Source of the DNA: Allonocardiopsis opalescens
GTDB lineage: Bacteria > Actinomycetota > Actinomycetes > Streptosporangiales > Streptosporangiaceae
Direction of reading: 5' to 3'
Length of the DNA: 64,000 nt
Assembly: GCF_003002095.1 (NCBI RefSeq)
Contig: NZ_PVZC01000003.1
Location: 1-64,000, forward strand
In this document: positions 9,597-19,079 of the stretch, one piece after another
How the letters are laid out: each line of letters opens with the position of its first letter
How positions within the stretch are numbered: the first letter of the stretch is position 1
The notes under the pieces: model-generated
The model's database searches: none
The model's input: the letters and a program-made list of their open reading frames with translations, nothing else
What the model was told of the DNA's origin: nothing
Program-made: the position numbers and the translations under genes

Positions 9597-10811
9597 TCAG
9601 CCCTGCCGGTAGCCCGCGAGGAAGGCGCCGATCCGGTCGATGGCGGTCTCCAGGTCCTCGGTCCGGGGCAGGGTGACCACCCGGAAGTGGTCGGGGCGCG
9701 GCCAGTTGAAGCCGGTGCCCTGCACGACCAGCAGCCGCTCGGAGCGGAGCAGGTCCAGCACGAAGCGCTCGTCGTCGCGGATCGGGTACACCGCCGGGTC
9801 GATGCGCGGGAAGGCGTAGAGCGCCCCCTTGGGCTTGACGCAGCTGACGCCGGGGATCGCGTTCAGCCGCTCCCAGGCGGTGTCGCGCTGGGCGGTGAGC
9901 CTGCCCTGCGGCAGCACCAGGTCCTTGATGGTCTGGTGGCCGCCGAGCGCGGTGGCGATGGCGTACTGGCTGGGCACATTGGGGCACAGCCGCATGTTGG
10001 CCAGGATCTCCAGGCCCTCCAGGTAGCCGGCCGCGTGCTGCTTGGGCCCGGTGACCGCCATCCAGCCCGAGCGGAAGCCGGCCACCCGGTAGCTCTTGGA
10101 CAGCCCGTTGAAGGTGAGGGTGATCAGGTCGGGGGCCAGCTCGGCCGTTGAGACGTGCTCGGTGCCGTCGTAAAGGATCTTGTCGTAGATCTCGTCGGAG
10201 AGCAGCACCAGGTTGTGCCGGCGGGCCAGCTCCACGATGGCGTCCAGGACGTGCCTGGGGTAGACGGAGCCGGTGGGGTTGTTCGGGTTGATGACGACGA
10301 GCGCCTTGGTGGCCGGGGTGATCTTGCGGGCGATGTCGTCGACGTCGGGGTACCAGTCGGCCTGCTCGTCGCACAGGTAGTGCACCGGGCGGCCGCCCGA
10401 CAGGCAGACCGCGGCGGTCCACAGCGGGTAGTCGGGGGCGGGGATCAGCACCTCGTCGCCGTTGTCGAGCAGCGCCTGCAGCGACATGACGATCAGCTCG
10501 GACACGCCGTTGCCGAGGAAGACGTCGTCGACGTCCACGCCGGGCACGCCCTTGTCGTCGTAGTACTGCGCGATCGCGCGGCGGGCGGCGAGCAGCCCCT
10601 TGGAGTCGCCGTAGCCGTGGGCCGACGGGAGGTTGGCGACGACGTCGCGCAGCAGTTCCTCGGGCGCCTCGAAGCCGAAGGGGGCGGGGTTGCCGATGTG
10701 CAGCTTGAGGATGCGGTGGCCCTCGGCCTCCAGCCGCTGGGCCTCCTTCAGCACCGGCCCGCGGATGTCGTAGCAGACGTCCGCGAGCTTGGCCGACTGG
10801 GTGATCTGCAT
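9597..10811 (-). CDS. Pyridoxal-phosphate aminotransferase (AlaA-like, class I/II)
   Basis: 404-residue fold-type I aminotransferase, resembling the AlaA/AlaT glutamate-pyruvate transaminases. Visible marks are the N-terminal YDIRGPVLKEA, HIGNPAPFGF, the substrate/PLP segment NPNNPTG at about 175, DEIYDKILYDG, and the Schiff-base lysine in NGLSKSYRVAGFRSGW near residue 240. The arginine that binds the substrate carboxylate lies in the HFRVV region near the end. An AGGAGG site precedes the ATG. Likely role is alanine synthesis from pyruvate and glutamate. Confidence 0.93.
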   Translation of the reverse strand: MQITQSAKLADVCYDIRGPVLKEAQRLEAEGHRILKLHIGNPAPFGFEAPEELLRDVVANLPSAHGYGDSKGLLAARRAIAQYYDDKGVPGVDVDDVFLGNGVSELIVMSLQALLDNGDEVLIPAPDYPLWTAAVCLSGGRPVHYLCDEQADWYPDVDDIARKITPATKALVVINPNNPTGSVYPRHVLDAIVELARRHNLVLLSDEIYDKILYDGTEHVSTAELAPDLITLTFNGLSKSYRVAGFRSGWMAVTGPKQHAAGYLEGLEILANMRLCPNVPSQYAIATALGGHQTIKDLVLPQGRLTAQRDTAWERLNAIPGVSCVKPKGALYAFPRIDPAVYPIRDDERFVLDLLRSERLLVVQGTGFNWPRPDHFRVVTLPRTEDLETAIDRIGAFLAGYRQG

Positions 10812-10867
10812 TCCGTCGCCTCCTGGATGGGTTCCCGCCTCGCTCCGGCGCGCCGCGCCGGCGCCGC

Positions 10868-11656
10868 CTACCGGTCCTGCCGCGCCCCGGTCGCCGCCGC
10901 GGCGGCCGGGGCGCCGGCCGGGTCCTCGGCGGCGCGCCGGTCCTCGGCCTCGCGCCGGATGGTCCACCACCAGAAGTAGGGGGCGATCACGGCGAAGACC
11001 CACCACTGCCCGGAGTAGCCGAGGTTCTGCCAGTCCCAGCTGACCCGCTCGGTGACCGGCGGCGGCAGCGGTGCGACGGCCGGGTCGGGCGCCGGGTCCT
11101 GCCCGGTCAGCTCGACATGGCCATCGTAGATCGGGTACGGCCAGAGGTTGACCAGCGCCGATCCGTTGATCGCGTTCACCTGCCCCTCGGGCAGGCCGCC
11201 CCGGCTCGGGTAGTCCAGCGGCGACTCGGCCGGGGTGAGCCGCCCGGTGACGGTCACCTCGCCGCCGGGCACCGGCGGCACCTCGGGGACGTCGTCGTTG
11301 CTGCCGGGCAGCCAGCCGCGGTTCACGGTGACGGCGGTGCCGTCCGCGGTGACCAGCGGCGCGATCAGGTAGAAGCCGTCGCGGTCGTTTAGGACGCGGT
11401 CGGGCACCAGCAGCTGGCGCTCGCCGTCGTAGCGGCCGGTGACGCGGACGGAGCGGCCGGCGGCGGTTTCGGTGAGCCGGCCGCCGGGCGGCAGCACCTC
11501 GGCGAGTTCGGCGGTCTCGGTGGCGGGCAGCGGCCGCGACTCCGTCTGCCTGGCGCGGTCGAACTGCCACAGGCCCAGGGCGCAGCAGACCGCGACGGCC
11601 AGCACCACCAGCAGGTGGCCCAGCAGCCAGCGCGGGCGCAGCGCGAAGCGGTACAC
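10868..11656 (-). CDS. SURF1 family protein (cytochrome oxidase assembly type)
   Basis: 262 residues with the SURF1 plan: an N-terminal membrane helix ending in GLWQFDRARQTE, a large extracytoplasmic domain with VTGRYDGERQLLV, the VNRGWLPGSN motif and VTVTGRL, and a C-terminal membrane helix (WWVFAVIAPYFWWWTI). SURF1 proteins assist heme insertion into cytochrome c oxidase. GTG start. A second SURF1 gene lies about 30 kb away. The gene is immediately downstream of a 6C RNA on the same strand and ends 56 bases before the aminotransferase start. Confidence 0.88.
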   Translation of the reverse strand: MYRFALRPRWLLGHLLVVLAVAVCCALGLWQFDRARQTESRPLPATETAELAEVLPPGGRLTETAAGRSVRVTGRYDGERQLLVPDRVLNDRDGFYLIAPLVTADGTAVTVNRGWLPGSNDDVPEVPPVPGGEVTVTGRLTPAESPLDYPSRGGLPEGQVNAINGSALVNLWPYPIYDGHVELTGQDPAPDPAVAPLPPPVTERVSWDWQNLGYSGQWWVFAVIAPYFWWWTIRREAEDRRAAEDPAGAPAAAAATGARQDR

Positions 11657-11807
11657 GGCGTCAGCCTAGGCGGGGCCGAGCGGGCGGAGAAAACCGGACC
11701 GCAGGTCTTGTCACGGGTACATCACTTTCAGTAATCTTCAGATCACTCAGAGTTGTTTAGCCTGATCAGGGCCGGGTAATTCTGAGACTGCGTCAGGCAG
11801 ACGCCCC

Positions 11808-11903
11808 GAAAAGCCATCCCGGGTCGCAGCTCCTGGGGGGAGGAGCAGGCGGCCGCCGGGGGCCATCTCCGTAACTGAGGGGGGATACGGAGATGGCCCC
11901 CCT
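11808..11903 (-). ncRNA. 6C RNA
   Basis: Read on the minus strand, this stretch has the two features that define the actinobacterial 6C RNA: two strong hairpins, each with a run of six cytosines in its loop. Hairpin 1 is a perfect 16-bp stem (11886-11901 with 11858-11873) whose loop contains CCCCCC. Hairpin 2 is GCTCCT-CCCCCC-AGGAGC (11829-11846). It is followed by CGACCCGGGATGGCTTTTC, ending in a short U run near 11808. The 5' end starts about 27 bases after the DUF3817 stop, so the RNA may be its own transcript or be processed from that 3' UTR. In Streptomyces, 6C RNA has been linked to sporulation. Confidence 0.88.
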
Positions 11904-11929
11904 TCTCGTGCCCGCCCGGCCCCCGCCGG

Positions 11930-12244
11930 TCAGGCCGCGGCCGCGGCGGCCGACTCGCGCCGCGTCACGCTGCGCTCGGCCACGAAGCTCATCACCGGCA
12001 CCGTGCCCGCCAGCATGATCAGCAGGGCGTACCCGGGCGACCAGCGGCGGACCACCATCAGCGCCAGGGTCAGCACCACGTAGGCGATGTACAGGAAGCC
12101 GTGGATCGGGCCGATCACCGCGACCAGCAGGTCCTGGTCCCAGATCCACTTCAGCGGAACGGCCACGAACACCAGCAGGATCAGGCCCACGCCGGTGACG
12201 TAGGACGCCACCCGGTAGGCGGTCAGCAGAGCAGGACTTCTCAC
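11930..12244 (-). CDS. DUF3817 family small membrane protein
   Basis: 104 residues, four hydrophobic segments. The conserved GPIHGFLYIAYVVLTLAL segment at about residues 45-62 and the preceding VPLKWIWD are characteristic of DUF3817, a small integral membrane family common in actinobacteria and of unknown function. GTG start after a GAGGTGA site. The 6C RNA begins just after its stop codon on the same strand. Confidence 0.87.
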   Translation of the reverse strand: MRSPALLTAYRVASYVTGVGLILLVFVAVPLKWIWDQDLLVAVIGPIHGFLYIAYVVLTLALMVVRRWSPGYALLIMLAGTVPVMSFVAERSVTRRESAAAAAA

Positions 12245-12504
12245 GGGTTCACCTCGGAAAAGGGACCGGCGACCGGTCGGGGAGGGTGCGGCCCGGCCCG
12301 GTGCGGGGCCACCGCCGGTCCGAGCCTATGCGCCCCGCCGCGCGGCCCCGCACCGGCCCCGCGCACCCGCCCGCGAAGGCGGCCCGATGTCAGTGCCGGA
12401 CGGGAGAATCAGAGCAGTACCGGGGGTGTCCGCCCTGGTCGGACGGGTCGTGTCCGGCCGCGGGCCGGACGCGCCGCGACCCAGCGAGGGGGTTCCCGCG
12501 AGCC

Positions 12505-12660
12505 ATGCTCACACCGACCACCCGATGGAACGCCGCCCGGCGGCGCCAGCGTCTCGCCATCGCCCGGGCCCTGCACAGCCGCCGCCGCGCCGCCGAGGCG
12601 CGCGCACCGCGGCCCGAGCGCGAGGCCGCCCGCCCCGCCCGCCCCGAGCCTGCGCGGTAG
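12505..12660 (+). CDS. Possible small Arg-rich hypothetical protein
   Basis: A 51-codon frame beginning MLTPTTRWNAARRRQRLAIA and ending in an Arg/Ala/Pro-rich tail. Third codon positions are almost all G or C, as in real genes here, but the same holds for many chance frames. The ribosome binding site (GGGGG at 12488-12492) is weak and rather distant. The frame lies alone in a 460-bp gap between two minus-strand genes, just before a terminator hairpin. Kept as a low-confidence candidate only. Confidence 0.3.
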   Translation: MLTPTTRWNAARRRQRLAIARALHSRRRAAEARAPRPEREAARPARPEPAR

Positions 12661-12670
12661 CCCGCGCACC

Positions 12671-12700
12671 GCGCCCGGGCCGGCGGTGCGGCCCGGGCGC
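12671..12700. terminator. Terminator hairpin after the glycosyltransferase gene
   Basis: An 11-bp perfect stem (GCGCCCGGGCC and its complement) with an 8-base loop, 9 bases beyond the stop of the minus-strand glycosyltransferase. Confidence 0.7.
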
Positions 12701-12708
12701 GGCGGCCG

Positions 12709-14253
12709 TCACGACCTGCTCGGCGGCCGCCACTGCCCCGACGACACCTGCGTCCAGCCCTGCGGGATGGTGCGCAGCATGATGAAGGCGTCGATGATCC
12801 GGAAGAAGAGGAAGAACACCCCGTAGAACAGGTAGCTCGGCCGCCGCCGGCAGGCCGCGATCACGCAGGTGACGAAGTAGCCCGGCGCCACCAGCCCGAC
12901 CAGGATGAGCGGCAGCGAGAAGGACGCACTGACGCGCTGGTACTCCACCGCGTAGGGCTGCCACTGCAGCACCCAGCCGTCGTTGATCAGCGGCAGCGCC
13001 AGGAAGACGGCCAGCACCAGCACCGCGAACAGCGCGACCGCCACGAACAGCACCTCCACCACCCACACGATCAGCACGAAGCAGAACACGCTCGGCCAGA
13101 TGCCGTGCCTGCGGATCGTCTGGTAGAAGCCGAGCTGCCAGCGGCGCACCTGGCTGATGTAGTCGCGCAGGTTGTGCGGGTCCTGGCTGTAGGCCTTGAT
13201 GCCGGGGTGGAAGCCGATCCGGCCGAGCCGCTTGTGCTGCAGCTCGAAGGTCATGTTGTAGTCCTCGATCACCAGCCCCTCGGGGTTGATGTCGATGTGG
13301 CGCAGCGCCGAGGAGCGGTAGATGCTGGCGAAGCCCGGCACGATGAAGGCGGCGCTGATCCACCGCCAGGTCATGCCGAAGCGGCTGAGCAACTGGAGCG
13401 TCAGGTACACCTGGTCGCGGTAGGCGGTGATCATCCGCCCGATCCAGGAGCGCTCCTTGGGGCGCCACTGGGTGACGGCGTAGCCCGCGATCGCGGCGAT
13501 CTTGGGGTCCTCGGCCATCATCCGGCGGGCGCGCCGCAGGTAGTTCACGTCGAGTTCGCTGTCGGCGTCCAGGATCAGCACGCCGTCGTAGCGGTCGGTC
13601 AGGCCGAAGTGCTCGATGGCCGCCTCAAGCGCGCCCGCCTTGCCCTTGTTCGGGTACAGGTCGAGCACGTTGATTCCGGCCTCGCGGGCGATGTCGGCGG
13701 TGGCGTCGATGGAGGCGTCGGAGACCAGGTAGATGTCGCGGTCGTCGAACAGGCGCTTGGCCGAGGCGATCGCGTCGGCGATCACCAGCTCCTCGTTGTG
13801 CGCGGGCATCAGCACCGCGATGGTGACGCGCTCGGCCAGCGCGTCGAGGTCGTCGGCGGCCTCGTCGTCCGGGACGGCCGGCGGCTCGGAGCGGTCGAGC
13901 AGGTCGACGCGGACCAGGCCGTCGTCACCCGGGCCGACCAGCGCGGCGCGGGCGCCGGCGCGGGCCCGGCGCGCGCCGGAGCCGACGGCGAGCCGGGATC
14001 TGTGCCGGACGGCGCGGCGGCGCCGGCGCGCCGACGCCAGCGTGCGCACGCCGTCGTCGACCAGCCGCACCAGGCCCAGCGCGGACCACAGCGCCAGGTT
14101 CACCCCCAGGGTGAGCCAAATGAACAGGGTGGTGGGCGTGCCGTTGCCCGACACGTCCAGCGCGTAGCCGAGCCACAGCACCATGACGGCGATGCCGAGT
14201 GCGGCTGCCACGAGGAAGCTGGTGCCCTCGCCGACGGCCCGGACCAGTCGCAC
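12709..14253 (-). CDS. Membrane glycosyltransferase family 2 (processive, PgaC/IcaA-like)
   Basis: 514 residues. Two N-terminal membrane helices (residues ~8-30 and 40-62), a basic linker, then a GT2 catalytic domain: MPAHNEE at about 154, the UDP-binding DADSELD, the catalytic-base region VIEDYNM and the acceptor motif QVRRW (QxxRW). Several C-terminal membrane helices complete the plan of poly-N-acetylglucosamine or other processive polysaccharide synthases. Substrate is a nucleotide sugar, probably polymerised while being passed through the membrane. GTG start with GGAGG. It is divergent from the WbqC/PIG-L/epimerase operon and may share its glycan. Confidence 0.9.
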   Translation of the reverse strand: MRLVRAVGEGTSFLVAAALGIAVMVLWLGYALDVSGNGTPTTLFIWLTLGVNLALWSALGLVRLVDDGVRTLASARRRRRAVRHRSRLAVGSGARRARAGARAALVGPGDDGLVRVDLLDRSEPPAVPDDEAADDLDALAERVTIAVLMPAHNEELVIADAIASAKRLFDDRDIYLVSDASIDATADIAREAGINVLDLYPNKGKAGALEAAIEHFGLTDRYDGVLILDADSELDVNYLRRARRMMAEDPKIAAIAGYAVTQWRPKERSWIGRMITAYRDQVYLTLQLLSRFGMTWRWISAAFIVPGFASIYRSSALRHIDINPEGLVIEDYNMTFELQHKRLGRIGFHPGIKAYSQDPHNLRDYISQVRRWQLGFYQTIRRHGIWPSVFCFVLIVWVVEVLFVAVALFAVLVLAVFLALPLINDGWVLQWQPYAVEYQRVSASFSLPLILVGLVAPGYFVTCVIAACRRRPSYLFYGVFFLFFRIIDAFIMLRTIPQGWTQVSSGQWRPPSRS

Positions 14254-14576
14254 TCCCGGCCTCCTCGGGTGACCGAACGGGTCGTCCCGTTCGTCGATGT
14301 AACGCAGACGCCGGAGTCCGCTCGGCGGTTCACCGGCGTGAACGACCTAAGCAGGCCAGGGAGAATCGTATGTCCCGGTTGAACGGCTTGCCGAGGATTC
14401 ATCCGATACGAAGGTCCCGACCCGGCCCTCACCATTGAGAAGTATGTTCCAGCCCGCGCCCCCGCGCATGTCGGTAGTGAAATATCGCAACATTGCGGTG
14501 CTCGACATAGAACTACTCCCGAACTACTTTTATCAGTCGAGTGCCCGAGCTGCTACTAAGCCGACGAGGAGCCGCT
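14254..14576. other. Divergent intergenic region of the glycan locus
   Basis: Separates the minus-strand glycosyltransferase from the plus-strand WbqC operon. The right half (about 14440-14540) is markedly AT-richer than the genes, with TGAAATATCGCAACATTGCG (short palindrome CGCAA-CA-TTGCG) and ACTACTTTTATCAG. It probably holds the promoters, but I cannot assign -35/-10 boxes with confidence. Confidence 0.4.
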
Positions 14577-15290
14577 GTGCGCGTCGCCATGCACCAGCCG
14601 CACTACCTGCCGTGGTTGGGCCTTGTCGACAAGGTCGACCGCTGCGATCTCTTCGTGGTCGTCGACCATGTCCAGTTCGAGCGCAAGGGCTGGCAGAACC
14701 GCAACTACGTCGGCGCCCTGGGCGGACCCATGATGCTCACGGTCCCCGTGGTGCAGCACAGCCGCGCCGAGCTGATCGCCGACAAGCTCGTCGACAACCG
14801 CAAGCGCTGGGGCCTCAAGCACCTGCGCACCCTCGCCGACAACTGCTACGGCCGCACCCCGTTCTGGCGTGTCTACCGCGCCGAGTTCGAGGCGATCTAC
14901 ACGGCCGAATGGGAGCGGCTCGCCGAGCTCTCGCTCGCCACGACACGCATGGTCCTCGACGCCTTCGGCATCGACACACCGATGGTGCGCTCCAGCGAGC
15001 TTGGCCCGCTGACCGGCAAGAAGACGGATATGATCGCCGAGATCGCGCTCCGGGTCGGTGCCGACACGGTGCTGTCGGGCGACGGCGCGCGCGGCTATCT
15101 CGTGCCCGAGGCGCTGACCGACCGAGGCATCGCCCTGGAGTGGCAGGACTTCCAGCACCCCGTCTACCGCCAGCACGGCAGGCACGGGGACTTCCTGCCC
15201 CGGCTCGCGGCGATCGACCTGCTGGTGAACCACGGCCCGGAGGGCGTGGAGGTGCTGCGCCAAGCCCGGTCGCATCCCGTCCGCACCTGA
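14577..15290 (+). CDS. WbqC-like family protein
   Basis: 237 residues matching the WbqC-like family: the opening MHQPHYLPWLGL, FVVVDHVQFERKGWQNRN at about residues 27-44, LTVPV, and later LSGDGARGYL and the end region WQDFQHPVYRQ. WbqC-type proteins occur in O-antigen and other glycan clusters and are associated with acylation or amino-acid decoration of sugars, though the chemistry is poorly defined. The GTG at 14577 is chosen because GAGGAG stands 6 bases before it. It is the first gene of a three-gene run with a PIG-L deacetylase and an epimerase. Confidence 0.85.
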   Translation: MRVAMHQPHYLPWLGLVDKVDRCDLFVVVDHVQFERKGWQNRNYVGALGGPMMLTVPVVQHSRAELIADKLVDNRKRWGLKHLRTLADNCYGRTPFWRVYRAEFEAIYTAEWERLAELSLATTRMVLDAFGIDTPMVRSSELGPLTGKKTDMIAEIALRVGADTVLSGDGARGYLVPEALTDRGIALEWQDFQHPVYRQHGRHGDFLPRLAAIDLLVNHGPEGVEVLRQARSHPVRT

Positions 15291-15370
15291 GTCCGGCCGC
15301 TGGCGTACCCGATATCCGGCTCCCGTGCCACGCGCAGTCCGTGGCCGACTCCGCGACGAGGAAAGCACGC

Positions 15371-16084
15371 ATGACGATCGACTGGTCCCGGCAGCGCATC
15401 CTGGTCCTGGCCCCGCACCCCGACGACGAGACGCTCGGCTGCGGCGGGCTGATGAGCAAGGCCGCCGAGGCGGGCGGCGAGATCTACGTCCAGTTCCTCA
15501 CCGTCGGCGACACCGCCGACTTCTCCCCGGCGGGGCTGTCCACCGCCGACGAGCGCTACGCCGAGATCGAGAAGGTCGCCGAGAGCTACGGCTGGCGGCA
15601 GTGGCACATCGCCTTCCCCGGCGACGACTACCACCTCAAACTCGACGCGCTGCCCCGCTTCGACCTGATCGGCGCCATCGAGCGGCACAGCCCGCTGGCC
15701 ATCAACACCATCGAGCCCACCGTCGTCATCGCGCCGCACCGCACCAGCTACAACCAGGACCACCAGGTCGCCGCCGAGGCCGCGCTCGCCGCGCTGCGCC
15801 CGTCCAACACGGCGCTCAAGCACCACCCGAGCCTGGTGCTCAGCTACGAGGAGGCGGCCGACCAGTGGCGCGCCGACGCCGTGCCGCCGCCCAACCTCCT
15901 GGTCGAACTCCAGCCCCACCACGTCGACCACAAGATCCACGCCATGTCCCTGTACGGCACCCAGGTGCACGACCACCCCCACACACGGTCCGAACTCACC
16001 CTGCGCAGCCTCGCGGCCCTGCGCGGGATGCAGGGCGGTACCTCCTTCGCCGAGGGCTTCCACTGCCTTCGCTGGCTGGGCTGA
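15371..16084 (+). CDS. PIG-L family N-acetylglucosaminyl-type deacetylase
   Basis: 237-residue LmbE/PIG-L zinc deacetylase. The metal motif APHPDDETLGCGG (residues ~14-26) and the distal histidine segment NQDHQVAAEAAL near 136 are present. Such enzymes remove acetyl groups from N-acetylglucosamine in mycothiol, GPI-like lipids, or antibiotic and surface glycans. The protein lacks a signal peptide and lies 80 bases after wbqC and 54 before the epimerase, so a sugar-nucleotide or glycolipid intermediate is the likely substrate. Confidence 0.88.
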   Translation: MTIDWSRQRILVLAPHPDDETLGCGGLMSKAAEAGGEIYVQFLTVGDTADFSPAGLSTADERYAEIEKVAESYGWRQWHIAFPGDDYHLKLDALPRFDLIGAIERHSPLAINTIEPTVVIAPHRTSYNQDHQVAAEAALAALRPSNTALKHHPSLVLSYEEAADQWRADAVPPPNLLVELQPHHVDHKIHAMSLYGTQVHDHPHTRSELTLRSLAALRGMQGGTSFAEGFHCLRWLG

Positions 16085-16138
16085 CCGCCCGGCCGAACGT
16101 CGCACGACCGACACTCGCCACCACACCGGGAGGTACCT

Positions 16139-17137
<999 letters not shown>

Positions 17138-17151
17138 GGGGGACGAGCCGG

Positions 17152-17177
17152 TCCGGCGCCCCTGGGGCGGCGCCGGA
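17152..17177 (+). terminator. Terminator hairpin after the glycan operon
   Basis: TCCGGCGCC at 17152-17160 pairs with GGCGCCGGA at 17169-17177 and lies 14 bases after the epimerase stop, between convergent genes. Confidence 0.65.
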
Positions 17178-17184
17178 CTCCGGT

Positions 17185-17511
17185 TCACCCCGGCCAGACC
17201 GCCGTCGCGGCCACCGCGAGGCCGAGGGCGGCGGTCACCGCGCTCAGCCCGTACAGGGCGGCCGCGCCGCCCAGCGGGGCCGGCGGGGCGGCCGCAACGC
17301 GGCGCCAGCGGCGCCGCACGTATCCGCCGATCAGCGCGCAGGCCAGCGCGATCACCAGCACCGCGCACAGCAGCGGCGCCCCGGCGCGGGCGGGGTCGCG
17401 CAGCAGCAGCAGGGCGACCGCGAGCACGGCCAGCAGGGTGCGCTGCCACGACAGCAGGGTGCGCTCGGGCTGCAGGGCGGGCGGCGCGGCGCGGGCGGGC
17501 ACCGCCCTCAC
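17185..17511 (-). CDS. DUF202 membrane protein (second of a pair)
   Basis: 108 residues, three hydrophobic segments, with PERTLLSWQRTLLAVLAVALL, the RT-L-SW-R signature of DUF202. The GTG start is inside the GTGA overlap with the upstream DUF202 gene, which also gives the normal family length. DUF202 proteins are small membrane proteins of unknown function that commonly occur in adjacent pairs. Confidence 0.85.
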   Translation of the reverse strand: MRAVPARAAPPALQPERTLLSWQRTLLAVLAVALLLLRDPARAGAPLLCAVLVIALACALIGGYVRRRWRRVAAAPPAPLGGAAALYGLSAVTAALGLAVAATAVWPG

Positions 17512-17894
17512 CAGGCCCAGTCGGCGGCGATGGCCGCCAGGCAGACCAGCGCCACACCCGCCGACAGCACCAGCGGCAGCAGCGAGGTGGGCAGCGCCGC
17601 CGAGCGGCGCATCGCCCGCTGCACGCGGTGCCAGCGCACCGGGGCGGCGAGCGCGATGCACACCGCGAGGGCGCTCAGCCCCAGGCCGACCGAGAGCCGC
17701 AGCCAGCCCGGCCAGTCCACCGGCACGATGTGCAGCACCGCGACACCGCCGGCCAGCAGGCCCAGCGCCGTCCTGATCCAGGCGAGGAAGGTGCGCTCAT
17801 TGGCGAGGGTGAAGCGGTAGTCGGGCTCGTGCTCCCCCGCCGGCGGCGCGGGGCCGTCGGCCTGCCGGTGCGCCGACGCGCTGGTGTCGTCCAC
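17508..17894 (-). CDS. DUF202 membrane protein (YidH-like)
   Basis: 128 residues. A hydrophilic N terminus is followed by FTLANERTFLAWIRTALGLLAGGVAV, the DUF202/YidH signature, and three membrane segments. The ATG has a GAAGGGAGG site upstream. It is coupled by a 4-base overlap to a second, shorter DUF202 gene; the two proteins may form one membrane complex. Confidence 0.87.
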   Translation of the reverse strand: MDDTSASAHRQADGPAPPAGEHEPDYRFTLANERTFLAWIRTALGLLAGGVAVLHIVPVDWPGWLRLSVGLGLSALAVCIALAAPVRWHRVQRAMRRSAALPTSLLPLVLSAGVALVCLAAIAADWAW

Positions 17895-18144
17895 CCTGGC
17901 CTCCCTTCTGCGGTGCGGCGGGCGCCGCCGGGCGCGGCGACGGGCTCCACCGCCGACCCTAAGCAGATCAGCGATTCCCGCCCAAATCAGCCGTCAACGC
18001 CGGTGAAGTGCGGATTCGGCCGGGGCGCCCGGCGCGTCGGGCGCGGCGCGGACGGCGCGAGTGGACGCGGGCGGCGGGGGAATGTCTGCGGGCGCGTGTT
18101 CATTGAGTGGGAGAGACCCCGCAGTCACCGAGTTGGGAGATGAG

Positions 18145-18516
18145 ATGGCGACCGTAGAAGTGACCACGGCCAACTTCAAGGAGACCGTGGTCGACAACGA
18201 CTTCGTGCTGGTCGACTTCTGGGCGTCCTGGTGCGGTCCCTGCCGGCAGTTCGCGCCGGTGTACGACAAGGCGTCGGAGCGCCACCCGGACCTGGTCTTC
18301 GCGAAGGTCGACACCGAGGCCCAGCAGGACCTCGCCGCCCAGTTCGACATCCGCTCCATCCCGACCCTGATGGTCATCCGCGAGCAGGTGATGATCTACT
18401 CCCAGCCCGGCGCCCTCCCCGAGGAGGCCCTGGAAGACCTCATCCGCCAGGCCCGCGAACTCGACATGGACAAGGTCCGCGCCGAAATCGCCCAGCAGCC
18501 GCAGCCGCAGGAGTGA
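18145..18516 (+). CDS. trxA: Thioredoxin
   Basis: 123-residue cytoplasmic thioredoxin with the active site WCGPC at residues 29-33, the buried Asp (VLVDFW) at 24 and the cis-proline loop SIPTLMV. It has the usual fold length plus a short Gln/Pro tail. The ATG at 18145 has GGGAG upstream. It reduces protein disulfides with thioredoxin reductase, which is not in this window; trxA is kept as a generic symbol because actinobacteria carry several thioredoxins. Confidence 0.93.
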   Translation: MATVEVTTANFKETVVDNDFVLVDFWASWCGPCRQFAPVYDKASERHPDLVFAKVDTEAQQDLAAQFDIRSIPTLMVIREQVMIYSQPGALPEEALEDLIRQARELDMDKVRAEIAQQPQPQE

Positions 18517-18544
18517 CCTGGGGTCGCTGACACGGCGCGCACGG

Positions 18545-18572
18545 AGCGCCTCCGCCTACGGCGGGGGCGCTT
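18545..18572 (+). terminator. Terminator hairpin after thioredoxin
   Basis: AGCGCCTCCGCC pairs with GGCGGGGGCGCT around a 3-base loop, with one G-T pair, and is followed by TT. It starts 29 bases after the stop. Confidence 0.7.
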
Positions 18573-18662
18573 CGCGATCTCGGCGGCGGGGCGGGGACCA
18601 CGGTCACCTGGGCCGGGCCCCTGAAGTCGGCGCCGGAACCCGGACCGGCCGGCACGACCCGC

Positions 18663-18825
18663 GGGTGACGGCCCTCGGGCCCGGGCCTTGGGTCACGACC
18701 CGCAGGTCCGGGCCACGGGTGACGGCCCACGGTCCCGGCCCGTGGGTCACGACGCACATCCGTGCCACGGGTCATAGTCCACGAGTCGCGCCCGGGTGAC
18801 AGCCCACGGGTCACGCCCCATGCGG
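18663..18825. repeat. Imperfect 54-bp tandem repeat with alternating GTGAC/GTCAC
   Basis: Two near-identical 54-bp units start with GGGTGACGGCCC at 18663 and 18717. Each contains a later GGGTCACGAC. A third, degraded stretch follows from about 18769 to 18825. The alternating GGGTGAC/GGGTCAC blocks make each unit partly palindromic. It lies in the 727-bp gap between thioredoxin and the VOC gene, and no coding role is evident. Confidence 0.6.
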
Positions 18826-18836
18826 CGGACAGCCCC

Positions 18837-18941
18837 TGTGCATAAGTCGACCGGATTCGCCCGCACCGTCCACAAGGCCCGCCACCGCACGGCCTGCCGC
18901 CTTCCGACCTGGAAGAATGGATCTCGGGGGGTACCCCCGAG
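18837..18941 (+). repeat. Heptamer-pair/GGAAGAATGGAT element, copy A1
   Basis: TGTGCAT (18837-18843), 24 bp, GTCCACA (18868-18874), 36 bp, GGAAGAATGGAT (18911-18922), then the perfect hairpin CTCGGGGG-GTA-CCCCCGAG (18923-18941). The left heptamer deviates from TGTGGAC. It shares its architecture with five other full copies in this window. Confidence 0.8.
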
Positions 18942-19079
18942 CACCCCGCCCCGCCATCGCCCGCGGCCGAGACCAGGCCCGGCCCCTCCCGATGCCAGGC
19001 TCGATCCGCCGCCCGTCCCCAGGCCCCGTCCGCCACCTGGTACCAGGTCCGGTCCGCCGCCTCGCGCCTGCCGGCGCCC

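Noticed and set aside
11700-11760. Plus-strand sRNA promoter (TTGTCA-18-TAATCT) reading into the 6C region
   Set aside because: Boxes are plausible, but the cytosine loops that define 6C RNA are on the minus strand, so the minus-strand reading explains the hairpins better.
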